From Mrakia gelida (lineage: Eukaryota > Basidiomycota > Tremellomycetes > Cystofilobasidiales > Mrakiaceae), in NCBI GenBank assembly GCA_024345305.1, contig BRON01000010.1, positions 1,240,001 through 1,304,000 on the forward strand: 64,000 bases of DNA, given 5' to 3'. This document shows, one piece after another, positions 34,862 to 46,631 of this stretch (position 1 is the stretch's first letter; each line of letters starts with the position of its first letter). Position numbers and translations under genes: made by a program. Below the pieces are notes generated by a model, which was given only the letters and a program-made list of their open reading frames with translations, had not been told where the DNA came from and did no database searches.

Positions 34862-35555
34862 CTCCATTCGATGTTGGCTGCTCAGATGCTATGACTCGGC
34901 TTGAACGAAACTGGACGAGCCAGAGGTCACGGCGCGACGGGCCGTTGGCTTTGAACGGAGAAAAGCGACGCGTCGTCGATTCCAATCCCGACCGACCGTC
35001 CACGCCTCTCTTCCAGCCATCTTTTCGTCTCGCCCCAAAGCTCACTCGTTCAAATCCCTTCTATACGAACCTCTTTCTCCAAACATGTCAAAAAGAGTAT
35101 GTTTGACAGCCGCTCGAGCTAGGCTCACAGAGACGACCGTCAACCCGTCTGCGCGCGCTCCTTACTCGTAGGCCCCGATTCTGCGATCTTTGTGAGAGAG
35201 AAGTGGGTCTGCCGGAACGGTTAACGGGTTTGAGTTGGGTACCCAGGCCAAGCTCAGAAGTGTTAGACCGCTGAGCCATCCTGGGTTGGTGAAAGTAACT
35301 GCGGACGAGGTCGTTGTGTCCCCTGAGGAAAATTCAGTGTAGAAAAGTCGAGATACAAACGAAGACGGGAGTGTCGATGCGACGGACGCGACGTCTCCTT
35401 CGTCGTTATCGTTTCCTCGTCCCATTCTTTTCCGAAGAACGAAGACGAAGCGTGGAAAGGAAGCATCGTATCGAAAACCCAAGGAAGCAAAAATTCAGCA
35501 GAACCGAGAACGAAGCCCAAGAGAGAAGCGAGAAAGCGAGAAGAGATCGGAATGA
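34862..35555. other. intergenic with short dispersed repeat
   Basis: Convergent 3' ends of copy B and the P-loop gene. Contains a segment around 34955-35000 (GACGCGTCGTCGATTCCAAT core) repeated near 61945-61985, and a tRNA A-box-like stretch near 35270 that does not fold into a tRNA. Confidence 0.45.
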
Positions 35556-38500
35556 TCAAACGGCGAGCACGCTCTTCCCTCCGTCGACCGTCAACCTCTT
35601 CCTCCCCTTCACTAACATCCAGCCTCTCCCGAGCTGGCCCACTTTCCCCTTCACCGTCTTCTTATCCTCGGCTCCAGCGAGAGACGAAGCGCTCGACTCC
35701 CCCGTTCCGCCCTCGTCAGGCTCTGGAGTTCGAATCCCTCCAGTCCCAACAGTCGCGTCGTCCGGTGGCGAAAGCTTTCCGAGAGCTGCTGGACAGATGA
35801 CGATCGAGTTTCCGGTCTGCGAAGAGGAGAAGAAGGAACATGAGTCAGTTGAGATGTGTTCGAAAGACGTGCGAAGAAGAGGAGGAGACGAACCTTGAGC
35901 GTGACGACTCTGTCGAACGCGTCTCCGTCGAGTTCTGATCCGAGGTGATGAGTGAGGTGTTTCCACCAAGCTGAGGAGCTGAAGCGGTGTAGGATGATTA
36001 TTGATGTGAGGGAGAGAAGTGCTGGAGCCACGACGGTAGGTTCTTGAGTGGCGAGGACGACTCTGCGGCGAGGAGGAAGAGGAGAAGGTTAGGAGAGGGG
36101 AGGGAGCAGAAAGAACTAGGACGAACCTCATTCCGACTGGTGAACGAGAGCGAACGAGTCAGCATTAGTCGAGAGACAGAAGCGAAAAGGAGAAACAGTA
36201 CTTACGATGTCGTTGCTGTCGAACCACGGAGAGAAGCGATTGGGTCAAGCGAGCTGAGCCTGAGCTTCCCAGTCCAGACATGTACTGTCGACGCGAAGCG
36301 AAACGATCAGCTCGCAAGTAAAAGACGAGAGATCGGGCTGAACTTACCTTGTGCGCCTCGTCGAGAAGGAGGACCTTGAAGAAGGGGAAAAGGGGGGGAA
36401 ACAAGGAGTGAAGGGCTGAGGACATCGACACGACGAGAATCGACGAACCTTTCCCGCACCGTTGACCCTCGCTCGCACGAACTGAGCAAGCAGATGTCGA
36501 AGAGGGAGCATGCTTGAGACGCGTCGATGAAGGGATCAGACCTGAGTCGAGAGCAAAGGAAGAAAGAGTCAGGGAGTGCTCGAGGAGAAACCGAAGAAAG
36601 CGAGCTTACAAGTCGACGATCGTGACCTGTCCTTTGACGTATCGATCTTTTCCTCGCGAGACTCGTTGAGCTTGCTGGCAGGCGTCACTCTTTGGAGGAG
36701 CTCTAGAATCCAAGAAGCTGTCGAGCAGATTCCTGAGGGAGAGGCGAAGGAGATGAAGCGAGATCAGGACGAGGTTTGGCGAGAGGAAGAACGGACGCGG
36801 CGCACATTCGTTGTTCGAGACTTGCGACCCTGTGCGAGCGAGAGGATAGAAGAACGAGTCAGTCGGGTGGATAAGGAGAAGCAAGATAGAGGAAGGCACG
36901 AACTGAGCCACGTTCATGATGGTCTTGCGGTCCTCGAGATCGTTCAAGAACTTCTGGTAAGTGAAGTCTTCGCCGAGGTTGAGCTGAAGAAGGAGACAGA
37001 TCGAGGTCTTGTCAGCTTTGACTGATTTCCGGGAAAAGCTAAGATATGCACGTACGAGAATATTCGACAGTGGTGATGTACAGAGGAGGCTCTCCAGTTC
37101 CGATTCCGAGCCTAGCGAAACGACGACAGTCGCAGGTCAGCTCGAGATTCGACCGCGTCTCGAGCCCTCCTCCTCGACTTACATCGCGAGGATCGACTTG
37201 GAAGTGATCTCGTTCTCAGAGAGGTAGAGAGGGTACACCACAACTTTGGGAAGCTCTCGGTTGTAGACTAGAAATGGGAACGAAAGGAACACGCGAGTCA
37301 GTTCCAGATCGACGCGTCGACTTCGACGAAGACGCGAGCTTGCTCACCGGTCCTCATCGTCACGAACGAGGCAGGAGAGACGTCTGAAGAGCGAGGGGGT
37401 ATTAGAAAGGTCAGCGAAGGATACGAGAAGAAGGCAGGAGAGGAGGCGACTCACAAACGACGACCTTTGGAACGACGACCGACGGATCCTCACACGACGC
37501 GATGAAAGCAGCTTCGCACGGCTGACTCGAGTCTCCTCCTTCTCCGAAGTGGAAGACCGATCCAGCGAGAGGTTCTCGAAGTTGACCGACCGTGCCGTCT
37601 TGGATGAACATGGTTTCGAGCAGAAGAGAGACCGAATGACTCTGGGTGAAACGAGCAGGAGTCGGTCAGCGGAGAGAGAGCTCGGTCGGATCGAGCTGAA
37701 GCTGAAGGCTCACCTTCCCACTCCCTTGGACCTGAGAGGGGAGGAAAAGAAGGGGTCAGTTCGCAGCTCATGTTTCGAGAGCGATGGAAGGATCGAGAAG
37801 GAAGAAAAAAGCCTCACTCCACAGATGACTGTCGAAAGGGGAGCGTTGGTATTGAAGTAGAGACGAGGGTCCTCAGGCTTGACGTTGTGAGTTCGAGAGC
37901 TGTGAGATATGAAAGAAAGGCGAGAACAAGAGTTGGTCGAAGCGAGCGAGTGGAGGTTAGGGGAGAGGACATACTGAGTCTCGAGGAGTCGTCCAAACAC
38001 TCCGAACTGAGGAAAGTCCTTCTCTCGAGTGGGGAGATCGAAGGTGTCGAGAGCGTCTTGAGAGAACATGGGAGCGGTGACGATTTCTGGGAAAAGAGAG
38101 ATCGACGGGGGGAAGAAGAGAGAACGATGAGCTCGAGCTGATGGAGCTGGCTGATCGGACGTTGGCGGAGGAAGGTAAGACAACGGACTCGAACTCACCG
38201 TGATGACCACAAGCCTCGTTGGAGTCGTCGTCGTCTCCGAGGAGATCCATGGTGGTCTTCTTCATCTTAAGAGGTGGTGCTGGAGTGCTGAAGAAGGAGG
38301 TGGTGGAAGTGCTTTGGAGAGATGAGAGGGAGTTCCAGTTCGTCGAGGTCGAGGTCGAAGTCGAAGCGAGAGGAACCGTGGATGTTGCTGCTGAGATCGA
38401 GGGAGACTTTAAGAGGGATGAGAAGGTGTGGTTGGAGGTCGGTGGTGGGGAGGTGAGCCTGAAGGAGGAGGATTTCGGGATTGGAGCTAGAGGAGATGGA

Positions 38501-40502
38501 AGGCAAAGAAGGGCGGAGTTGAAACGCGTCGGATCAACATTCAGCCTCGAGGTGGAGAAGAAAGAGGAAGCGTAGATCGTACCTTTCCCTTTCTGATAGT
38601 CCATCAATCTCGACTCCTGTGGATGCATGGAGGATGAGAAGCAAGAGGTCAGCGAGCGAGACGAGTGAGCGCGCAAAGAGGCGTCGAAAACGAACTCACC
38701 TCAGGGCTCGTGTCGCCCGTGAAGTCTGTCGCGAAAGACTCTCCTTCCTCTAGAGTTGGAGTTGGCGCACGCACATCGGGACCACCGAGGGCTGTAGTAG
38801 GAGGGCGAAATGTCAGCGCGCAGTGTATTTTCTCGACGTGTTTCTCGTTCGAAACTGACGCACCGGTGGAGCTGAACGCAAACGACTTGAACGGGGAAAG
38901 ACCAGAGACAGCGACGGAAGGTTTGAACATCGACGTCAATCTAGGGCCTGTCGGGGAGGCTGTGAAGACGATGGAAGTGGAGTCGAAACGATGGAAGTCA
39001 GCGTGAGGGCCGACTCGAAGGGAAGCCCAGTTGAAGCAAGCACAGACGTACCTTTGCCTTCTTGAAGGTCCTTCACTCTCGATTCCTGTTCGGTGTTAGA
39101 GCAAGGAAGAGGAAAGAGTCAGCGAGGAAGGCAACGAGAGTTCAACGCACTTCGGGGTGGACGTACCTCAGGACTCAAACGTTCTGCGAAGACCGTCGCG
39201 AAGACAGCGCCTTCTTCTTGAGGTGGAGGCGCAACTATCAACATTGGCGTACGGGGTTCCAGGGGCGAGATCTTGGGCTTGCCGAAGCCTAGATCGAGGT
39301 TGCGGGGGCAAAGCAGTAGGTCAGTCAACATCTCTCGACGCGTCTCGTTCGATCCCTTCGAACCCGCTCACCAGTGGAACTGAACGAAAAGGATTTGAAC
39401 GCCGATGGTACTGGGGTAGAGGTCTGAATTGCTGGTCCTCCAGTCGAGGTCGAAGTCGAAGGCACAGGAGCAGGAGGATTTGCGACGAGGGTCGAAGAGA
39501 AGGGAGGAGGTGTCGAGTTCGAGGCTGAAACCACGGTTTTTGGAGCATCGGGGGACCTGTAAGATGGGGCCAGGGTTGAATCAGCCGTCTATCAAGAACT
39601 TGATCCATCTCTCTGAGTAAAAGAGTGGGACTGACCTAGATACAACCTCAACCTCGACGGCGGCAGCCGAGGGACGTGCTTCGACCTCCCTCTCCTCCTC
39701 CTCGTCCTCTTCGTCCGATCCACCCCCACTGACACGAAACTCCTTCAGCGCACTTGTCACCTCCTCTACCGATCCCACCAGCTCAATGCTCTCCTTATAA
39801 ACGACCCCACCTCTCTCGCCCTCGTCCAACTCCTCTCCCACTCGTTTCGTCCCCGATATCTTCCTCCCCTCAGAAGCTGCCACGCCCGCTCCCGAAGCTG
39901 GAGCGGCTGGTTCTTGTTCCGAAGCGATACTCTTCGAAAGTGAGGAGGGGGAGTTTGGCGATTTGGGAGCGACGGGTGGGCTCGAGGGAAGCAGGGAGGA
40001 CGGGAGGGAGAAGGGTGAAAGGGAGGAGGTTGGGTTGGCGACGATTGGACGAGTGAAGGACGGAGATGGAGAGGAGGGGGATTTGGTGAGCTTGAAGAAG
40101 GAGCTGTTGGAAAAGAGAGCAGATGAGAGTCAGCTCAAGGGAAAAAGGAGCAGAGGAAGGCGACGGAGAGGCGAGTCGGGAGTGGGAAGGAGGACGAGCG
40201 AGCTCACGGTTTCGTTCCTTCCTTCTTTCCTCTTGGAGGTGCACCGAAGCGGAACATAGGGGTTATCTTCGTTGGAGATGGACTCTGTGGCTAAAGAGGG
40301 CTCGATTCAGCGGTTGGTTGGGAAGTGAGAGAAAGATATGAAGGGCAGGGGATCGAAGGGAATAGTGAGAGGACCGCACCGAAGATGAGCTCGACGAGCT
40401 CGAAGCCTGGCCGTCCGAGAGCTTGTTGGCTTCATCTCCGAGACTGAAGACGACGGGCGTCGGGGTCGAGGGTGAGGCTGGAGGTGAAGTAGGAGCAGCC
40501 AT
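35556..40502 (-). CDS. large P-loop ATPase, HerA/FtsK-like, uncharacterised fungal family
   Basis: About 18 exons. The start at 40502 (MAAPTSPPASPSTPTPVVFS) splices in phase to SPSPTKITPMFRFGAPPRGK and a Pro/Ser-rich exon. The N-terminal half is disordered and contains two copies of a three-exon module (FKSF[AS]FSSTG / ..EEG..FAT.F....SPE / ESR.xDxQ.GK). The C-terminal half is the ATPase: VKPEDPRLYFNTNAPLSTVI then CGVQGSGKSHSVSLLLE (Walker A, near 37740), VFHFGEGGDSSQPCEAAFIA, YVSPASFVTMRT, FTYQKFLNDLEDRKT, GQVTIVDL, FVRARVNGAGKVLLLDEAHK (Walker B, near 36370), then SVVRQQRH, MRVVLATQEPTVVAPALLSL, LHRFSSSAWW, and an acidic/basic tail. The VLATQE strand after Walker B fits HerA/FtsK/VirD4-type ATPases. 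I know of similar unnamed 'P-loop NTPase' proteins in many fungi but of no function. Confidence 0.7.
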
Positions 40503-40675
40503 CGTGTGCGCAAGTGAAAGGGTGCGAAGGGGGGAGGTGGCGGGGGGAGGGGAGGCAGGAGGTTGGTTGATTTCTCTCCAGCGAGGTTTCGGTGCTCTCC
40601 GAGGGACGCGTCTCCTGCAAAGACCTAGCGAGGCAAGTCGATTCATCATAGGATCACCCTGTAACTACTGCAGCT

Positions 40676-43600
40676 CTAATCTATCCTCAACTCAAACACT
40701 CTCAAACTCCTATCATCACTCCCGCTCGCGAGACGGATCACGGTCGCTCGACTTCCGTCCTTCGGAGGAGGCTGGAAGGCTAGACGCGTGACGGCTTCCA
40801 GGTGGGCGACGCTAAAAGGTAGACGAAAAGGGAGAATGTGAAGGTCAGCGGCGAGAGGACGAAAGAAGAGAAGAGGGAGAACGGAGAGGGGGACGAACGA
40901 CGAGTCCAACGAAAGAACAAGATCCCAACTCGACGCGTCCGACGAAGGCGACGAGCAGGTGTAAATCTTGATGGGTCCGCTTTCCAGACCGATGGCGAGG
41001 ACGAGCCTACATTGAAGAAGACGATGGACAGTGTCAGCTCGACCTTCGTCGACGAGAAGGCGACGATGCGAAAAGGGAAACGCAAACTCACCGACCATCG
41101 AGCAAAGCAGGATAGAAATCGCAACTGGTCACTCCCTCGTCGAACTTGAGGATCTTCGATGGAGCCCACATGGCTGATTCCTCGAGGTTAGGACGAAGCC
41201 AGATCTTGACGGTCTTGTCTCTCGAAGCGGTCGCGAAGACCATGTCGTTCGTTGGCGAGGTCGTCGAAGAGGAGGAGGAAGAGGGGAAGAGAGGCGAGAA
41301 GGAAACGTCCCAGATGATTCGAGCGTGAGGTTTGGGGTTGAAGGCGAGGGGATGGTATCCTGTGCGGCGGTGCGAGCAAAAATGGGGGGATCAGCTCGAG
41401 CTCGAAGGGAAGAACATGGGGACGACGCAAACTCACCTTCTCCCTCCTCATCCCTCTCATAAACACCCCATCCTCGATCCCTCCCCACCGTAACAATGAA
41501 TCTATCGTCCAGACTGAACGCAATCCTCGTGACCGTCAACGAATGTCCTCCCAGCGTGTTGAGAAGCGGTTTCCAAGTCTTGGTTGAGTACAAGCGGACG
41601 ACGGCGTGAAGGGCGTTGGTGGATTTGCAGGAGGTGGCGATGAGGGAGGAGTCGTGCGACGAGGTGAGAGCGTAGAGCTACATATCGTATTAGGCGAGGT
41701 GGGGAAGAGAGGAAGAGGGAAGAGGGAGAGTCAGCGCAAGAAAGGGAGATAAAGGGAAAGCGACGACGAACCTCGTACCCATGCCCGTACAACTTCTCGA
41801 GCTCAGGCCAGTACGTCGACGTCGAAAGAGTGTTTTCCGTGGGCGGAGAAGTCATAGCCTGAGAAATCGAGAACTGAGTGTAGTTAAATCCAGCGTCTCC
41901 CGAGGTGTCTTGATCGTCCGGATCTGTTTCGACGCGAGCAACACATAAGGAGCGTCGAAGGCGTGTCAATTCGGCTTCTCAAGCCCAGAGATATCAAGCA
42001 GAAGTATGAGTACTCACCTTCCGTCATCAACATCTTGTTACTCAGCCCAAGCGGAGGTAAACTCGCTCCAATCGCTCGTTTCCTCCCACCACTCCCGCTT
42101 CCCTCAGCCTCGTCCTCTCCCTCTCCCGACGAAGAGTGAACAGCAGCTCCCAGCCCTTCCAGCGAGTCAACGAACCCAGTCGTCTCTTCGAAGACTCGGA
42201 CCACCTTCTCGTCCGCTCCAGAGACGAACCGCTGCGAGGGAGGAAGGGTCGCGAGGCAAGTGAGAGGGTAGCCGTGGATTTGAGGACGAGCGATCTCAGC
42301 CCAGGTGGTGATGACGTCGGATTCGACGGGACGAGTCCAGGGAGCGTGGATCCGGGTGGTTTCGTCCGAGCTGAGAGCGAGAACGGATCAAAGAAGGAAG
42401 GAAGAGGAAGAAGTGTCAGCGATTGAATTCCGACGCGTCGTTCTTCGTCTCGTCGGCCCTCCTCCTCCCCTTGGGCTCCTCGGAGTCGAAAAACAAGAGG
42501 TGATTAGAGTTGAAAGGAACGTACCTGACACTCCCAACCCACTCTCTCCCCTCCCTCCCACCCCAAGCAACTCCCCTAACACTCCCAAAATGTCCCGTCG
42601 GCCCTTTCCCATCCGTCCACATCTCTCCCTCCTTCTCTCCCTCGACCCACACGTTCCACCCTCCTGCCCATCCACTTCCAAGGATATCCCGCTTAATCTC
42701 CGACCCATCAGAAGCCAAGGAAGATCCCCAGAGCGCACCGAAGAACCCGAGTCCTTTGACGGAGACTTGTCCGTATCGACCTTGGGCGTACCAGATCGCT
42801 GAGGACGTAGCGGAGGAGAAAGAAGAAGCGGTGGTGGGAAGAAGGGAGGGTGGAGGGGGAGCCCAGATGATGAGGGAGTTGTCGGCTGAGGAGGAGAGGA
42901 GTTGGAGGGAGGTGGAAGGAGAGGGAGGGGAGAAGTGAAGGGAGGTGACCCAGTTGTCGTGCCCTTGGAGGAGGGCGGAGAAGGAGAGGGAGAAGTTGGA
43001 GGTGCTGTGATGGAGAGAATCGAGATGAAAGAGGGAGGGGTGAGATGTCAGAGAGGAAGGGGAAAGGAGTCAGCGTTTCGAGTCGAGTCGTTCGAACGCG
43101 AAGCTCGACGCGTCGTTCACCGAACCACGAAAACCACAAAAAAATCTCACCTCTCGTCTCTCTGCCTGACTCCCAGCGTGAATGCTTTCATGCTAACCTG
43201 CCCGACCCCATTCCCACCTGCTCCCTCTCCGCTATCCTCGTCCTCTCCTCCCTTCGCGATCTTCCGCTCGAACTCATCCATCATCTCGTCGTCCAGCACT
43301 TCTCCACCTCCTGAACCAGGAGCAACGGGAGTCTCCTCTTCCTTAGCGGCTTCAGAGGCGAGAGGGATGAGGGACCAGAGTCGGATGTAGCCGTCTTGAG
43401 ATCCGGAGGCAAGAAGGAGGTCGGGCGACGAGGAGGTTGAGGGGGACGGGGAGGAGGAGGGAGGTGGAGGGGATGGAGAGAAGTCGAGAGCTCGGACCCA
43501 GTCGAGGTGGCCTTCGAGGGAAAGAGAGTAGGCGAACTGATGGTCGAGAGAGAGGACAGGAAAGGGAGCAGTGCGTGAGTTGAGGGTTGGAGACGCGTCG

Positions 43601-44636
43601 AGGGACGAGAGGGAGAAGCTCACCTCGGAGGATTCGGTTTGGAAGGTGAAAATCTGGATTTTTCGATCGGTCGTAGCGAGGGAAAGGATTGGGACTGGTT
43701 CCCAAGTCAAACGGGAAGGAAGGAAGTGAGTGAGGGGACGTTTCAAGAGCGCGACGAAGGGAGGGAAGGCAAAACTCGAGCTCACCATCCGTTCTAGGGA
43801 AAGTCGACACAGCGAGAGCCAGAGGGATCTTTCCGTTTGTCGAGATAGTCTGCAGCAACTCTGGCTCGACTGATAATACCAAAGATACTCTAGGTCAGCT
43901 CGAAAAAGCTCGCAAGAGTGAAGAGAAACGAGACGAACCAGATGACTCTCCGAGCTCAACGATCCAAACGAGAATCTTGCAGTCCGACGAGGCCGTCAGG
44001 ACCATAGCAGACGAAGGCGAGGCTGAACTCAACAACCACCCGACGTTGGAGAGAGCACAGATAGAGGTGACTGAAGCTGAGTGGCCTGGAAGAGGAGAGG
44101 AGAGAGTCCACTGACGGTCGCAAAGGAGGAAGGAGGGAAAAAGGTGAGCTCGAGCTCGCTCGACAAACTTCGACGCTTCCCTCTTTTGCTTCCTCTTGAG
44201 CTTGAGTTAGATTCGAGAGAGCCAAGTGTACTCACCTGTCCGTTAGATCCCTTCCTCTTCCACAGAATGACCTTCCCTGAAGCGTCTCCGGACACCAAAG
44301 CGAGGTCTCCCTCTTCGTCGGTGAAAGGAAGGAAGGAGACCGAGACGACCTCGGCCGTGTGCCCTGGGAGGATCTGGTGGACGAGCTCTTGTTTCGAGTT
44401 CTACAGAGCCACAAGAAAGCAACGTTTCGAGTCAGTTTCGTGCTTGAGAAGCGGGTCAAGAGGGGGCAAGTACCAGAAACGTGAGCTCAAGAGGGACTGA
44501 CCTTCGACTCCCAAAGAGCGATTCCCCTCCCTGCCCCAAACGCTACCAGCCCCTTCCCATCAGGAGAGATCGAAGAACAGTGCGAGTATCGATTCGCCGA
44601 GGTGGCGATGTACACTGAAGTTGCTGAGGAAACCAT
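40676..44636 (-). CDS. ELP2: Elongator complex subunit ELP2, WD40 protein
   Basis: Subunit 2 of the six-subunit Elongator complex, which makes the cm5/mcm5 modification on wobble uridines of tRNA. About 15 exons encode a double WD40 propeller. Landmarks in order: MVSSATSVYIATSANRYSHC, GKGLVAFGAGRGIALWES, LVSGDASGKVILWKRKGS, LSLEGHLDWVRALDFSP, LLASGSQDGYIRLWSLIPLA, LQGHDNWVTSLHFSP, an IWYAQGRYGQVSVKGLGFFG exon, TGHFGSVRGVAWG, SDETTRIHAPWTRP, RPQIHGYPLTCLATLP, RFVSGADEKVVRVFEETTGF, GASLPPLGLSNKMLM, YWPELEKLYGHGYE, LGGHSLTVTRIAFSLDDRFI, ASRDKTVKIWLRP and SGSDDRSLRVFELRID. The RYG.VG..G.F, RPQIHGYDL, LGLSNKA and EKLYGHGYE stretches are ELP2 hallmarks. Start at 44636 fits the short ELP2 N-terminus; stop 40676-40678. 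Confidence 0.93.
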
Positions 44637-44999
44637 CGTTTTGGCAGCTGAGGCGGTCGTTGGGAGAGAGAGCTCATCAAAGCTCGAAGCTCGAAGCTCA
44701 AACTGTCGCTCCTTCCTTCCCTGCACGTGCCGAGCCCTTTCCTCGATTTCGATGCTTTTTTTTCGAGGTCCTGTCCTTCAACGACCACCACCGAGCTCAT
44801 TTCCATATATCCCAGCTCTCTTTCTCGATCTCACCTCGGACCTTGATCCATCGAAGTGAGCCTGTCCCGTCAAGTCAAAGGTCGGACGACCGATTCCTTC
44901 CGCGAGCTCACCATCTTCCCTCCTTCCCTTCCCTTCTCCTCTTCCTCCTTCCCTCTCAGCCTTCCCATCTCCCCCGCCCTTCTCAGCCCCTCCTCCAAG
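44637..44999. other. divergent promoter region
   Basis: Spacer between the ELP2 start and the small membrane-protein start. Nothing distinctive. Confidence 0.35.
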
Positions 45000-46077
45000 A
45001 TGACGATCATGCAACGCAAAGCCCGCTCCGAATCAGCCGATGAAGCTCTCCGAGTCCAAACGATGGGAGGCCTTTGGGTTCGTCTCTCGTTTCTCCTCCC
45101 TCTTCAGCTTCGTCGACCTTCCTTTTTGGCTCTCCCTCCTTCACCCTGACCTTTGCTCGATGGTTTGGGGGTTCATCAGGGCATGGTGACGTATACGGTC
45201 GTAGGAACCGGAGTCTGTATGATCCTGCATCAGACTTGGCCGTTGTTTCGGTTCGTTCAACGTCAATCGGATCGACGAAGGTCACCTTCCGTTTGCTCGA
45301 GCTCACCACCTTCGTTCTCGCTCTCGTTCAGCCGTCAAACTTTAGCAGGGAAGGCTTTCCTTGTTTCTGGAGCTGCGATGAGTGGGTTGGTTATTGGTGC
45401 TGAGGGTAAGCTTGAACCCTTCAGGACGAGACGAGGTTGGGTTCGGACGGAGGCGATGGGAGGTTGACTCGTCCTTGTCCCTGATTCGTTTTGACAGACA
45501 AGCTCCAGCGATACGAGTACAAGCAGAAGAGGATCTGGAACGAAGAGAGGAAGAGAGCCACGGCTCAGCTTGCGAGGGAGGGGAGCGTGGGGACTGAGGC
45601 TGAGATTAGTAGGTGAGTGAGGGCGAACGAGGACGAACGCGCGAGGGCTGAGAGGGAGAGTCGAGTCGGAAGGTCGAGTTCCGACTCTTTTGTGGGAGGT
45701 CGTTCGACGGGCTCTCAGGATGTTGATGCCTGCTCGTGGATAGACTCGGTTCTTTAGCATGGAGGCTGACCCAGGGATCCTCATTGTTCGTTTCCTTCTC
45801 GCGTCCCAGATGGATCTCCGACCAACGACAACTCGACCAACAACAGATGCACCCACCCACCAACACCACCATCACCATCACCACCTCGGGAGCCTTCTTC
45901 ACGCAAGACATGGATCCGTCTGTTCACCCTCCCCATCACGAAACCCACCCTCACGACTCTGCCTCAAGTCCAACGCCGTCGTCGACGAACGGAGTGAAGT
46001 CGCCTCAGCGCTTCGGAACGACGGAAACGGATCTGGAGAACGACGTTCTGGATGTGCTGGTGAAAGGGGACGAGTGA
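45000..46077 (+). CDS. small membrane protein, possibly HIG1/Rcf2-like
   Basis: Five exons join in phase: 45000 to 45079, about 45180-45249, 45340-45404, 45500-45613 and from about 45810 to 46077. Product about 190 residues. After a charged start (MTIMQRKARSESADEALRVQ) come two predicted membrane segments, GMVTYTVVGTGVCMILHQTW and AFLVSGAAMSGLVIGAEDKL, separated by PLFRRQTLAGK. A basic helix follows (YEYKQKRIWNEERKRATAQL), then a Gln/His/Pro-rich tail ending LENDVLDVLVKGDE. The two-helix plus basic helix layout, with a GAE/GAD at the end of helix 2, recalls HIG1/Rcf-type respiratory supercomplex factors, but this is a weak resemblance. It could equally be an unrelated small membrane protein. 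Confidence 0.55.
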
Positions 46078-46631
46078 TTGGCCTGTGATGGGATGGTGTG
46101 TGTTGTGGAAGAGATGGGTATCAGGAGGAAGAGGAAGGAAGACGAAGATGGTGTGTGGTCGTCCTCGCTCGCGCTTCGGGTCCAATGCGTCTTTGCCTTC
46201 CTTCTCTTTCCTGGTGATGGCAAGAGATCGGGTAGGCGTTCAGCTGGGCAAGGTGTCTAGACCTTCGCCTCGCTGTTGGTTTCTCTTACCTAGCGAGGTT
46301 ATAGAGCGAGGGAGAGCGGAGGAAGAGCGAGAAGGACGCGTCTCTTCGCAGACCTCATCTCAAGATCTCGCTTTTGTTTGGTTTACGACCTCCATCGCTT
46401 GCCTTTCTCTGTTGCTTTTTCTCCCTTGTCGTTTTGCTCCCGCTATATATACGACTCGCCTCTCTGCCTGACTGCTCGGTGCTGCTACCCCGTTTGAAAG
46501 GATCAAATCTCGAGCTCGAGCTCTTTCCCTCCCACGTTCTCACTTCCCAAGGGCCTGAAACCGACCGCCGTCGACGACCTCCCTCTTTCCCTTCCAACTC
46601 CCTCTCCCTTCCCTCCCGTCGTTTCTTCGTT
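46078..46631. other. intergenic, upstream of the cyclin gene
   Basis: Contains the TATA element annotated separately. A single open frame extends upstream to 46374, but it crosses the TATA box and is unlikely to be translated from there. Confidence 0.4.
46441..46455 (+). promoter_or_regulatory. TATA box of the Pho80-family cyclin gene
   Basis: GCTATATATACG, a strong TATA match about 190 nt before the chosen start codon at 46632. A clear exception in this GC-rich window. Confidence 0.5.

Noticed and set aside
35190..35290. tRNA-like stretch on the minus strand (TGGCTCAGCGG A-box)
   Set aside because: The A-box is perfect and a B-box-like string exists, but no acceptor or T-stem pairs form, so at most it is a decayed tRNA.
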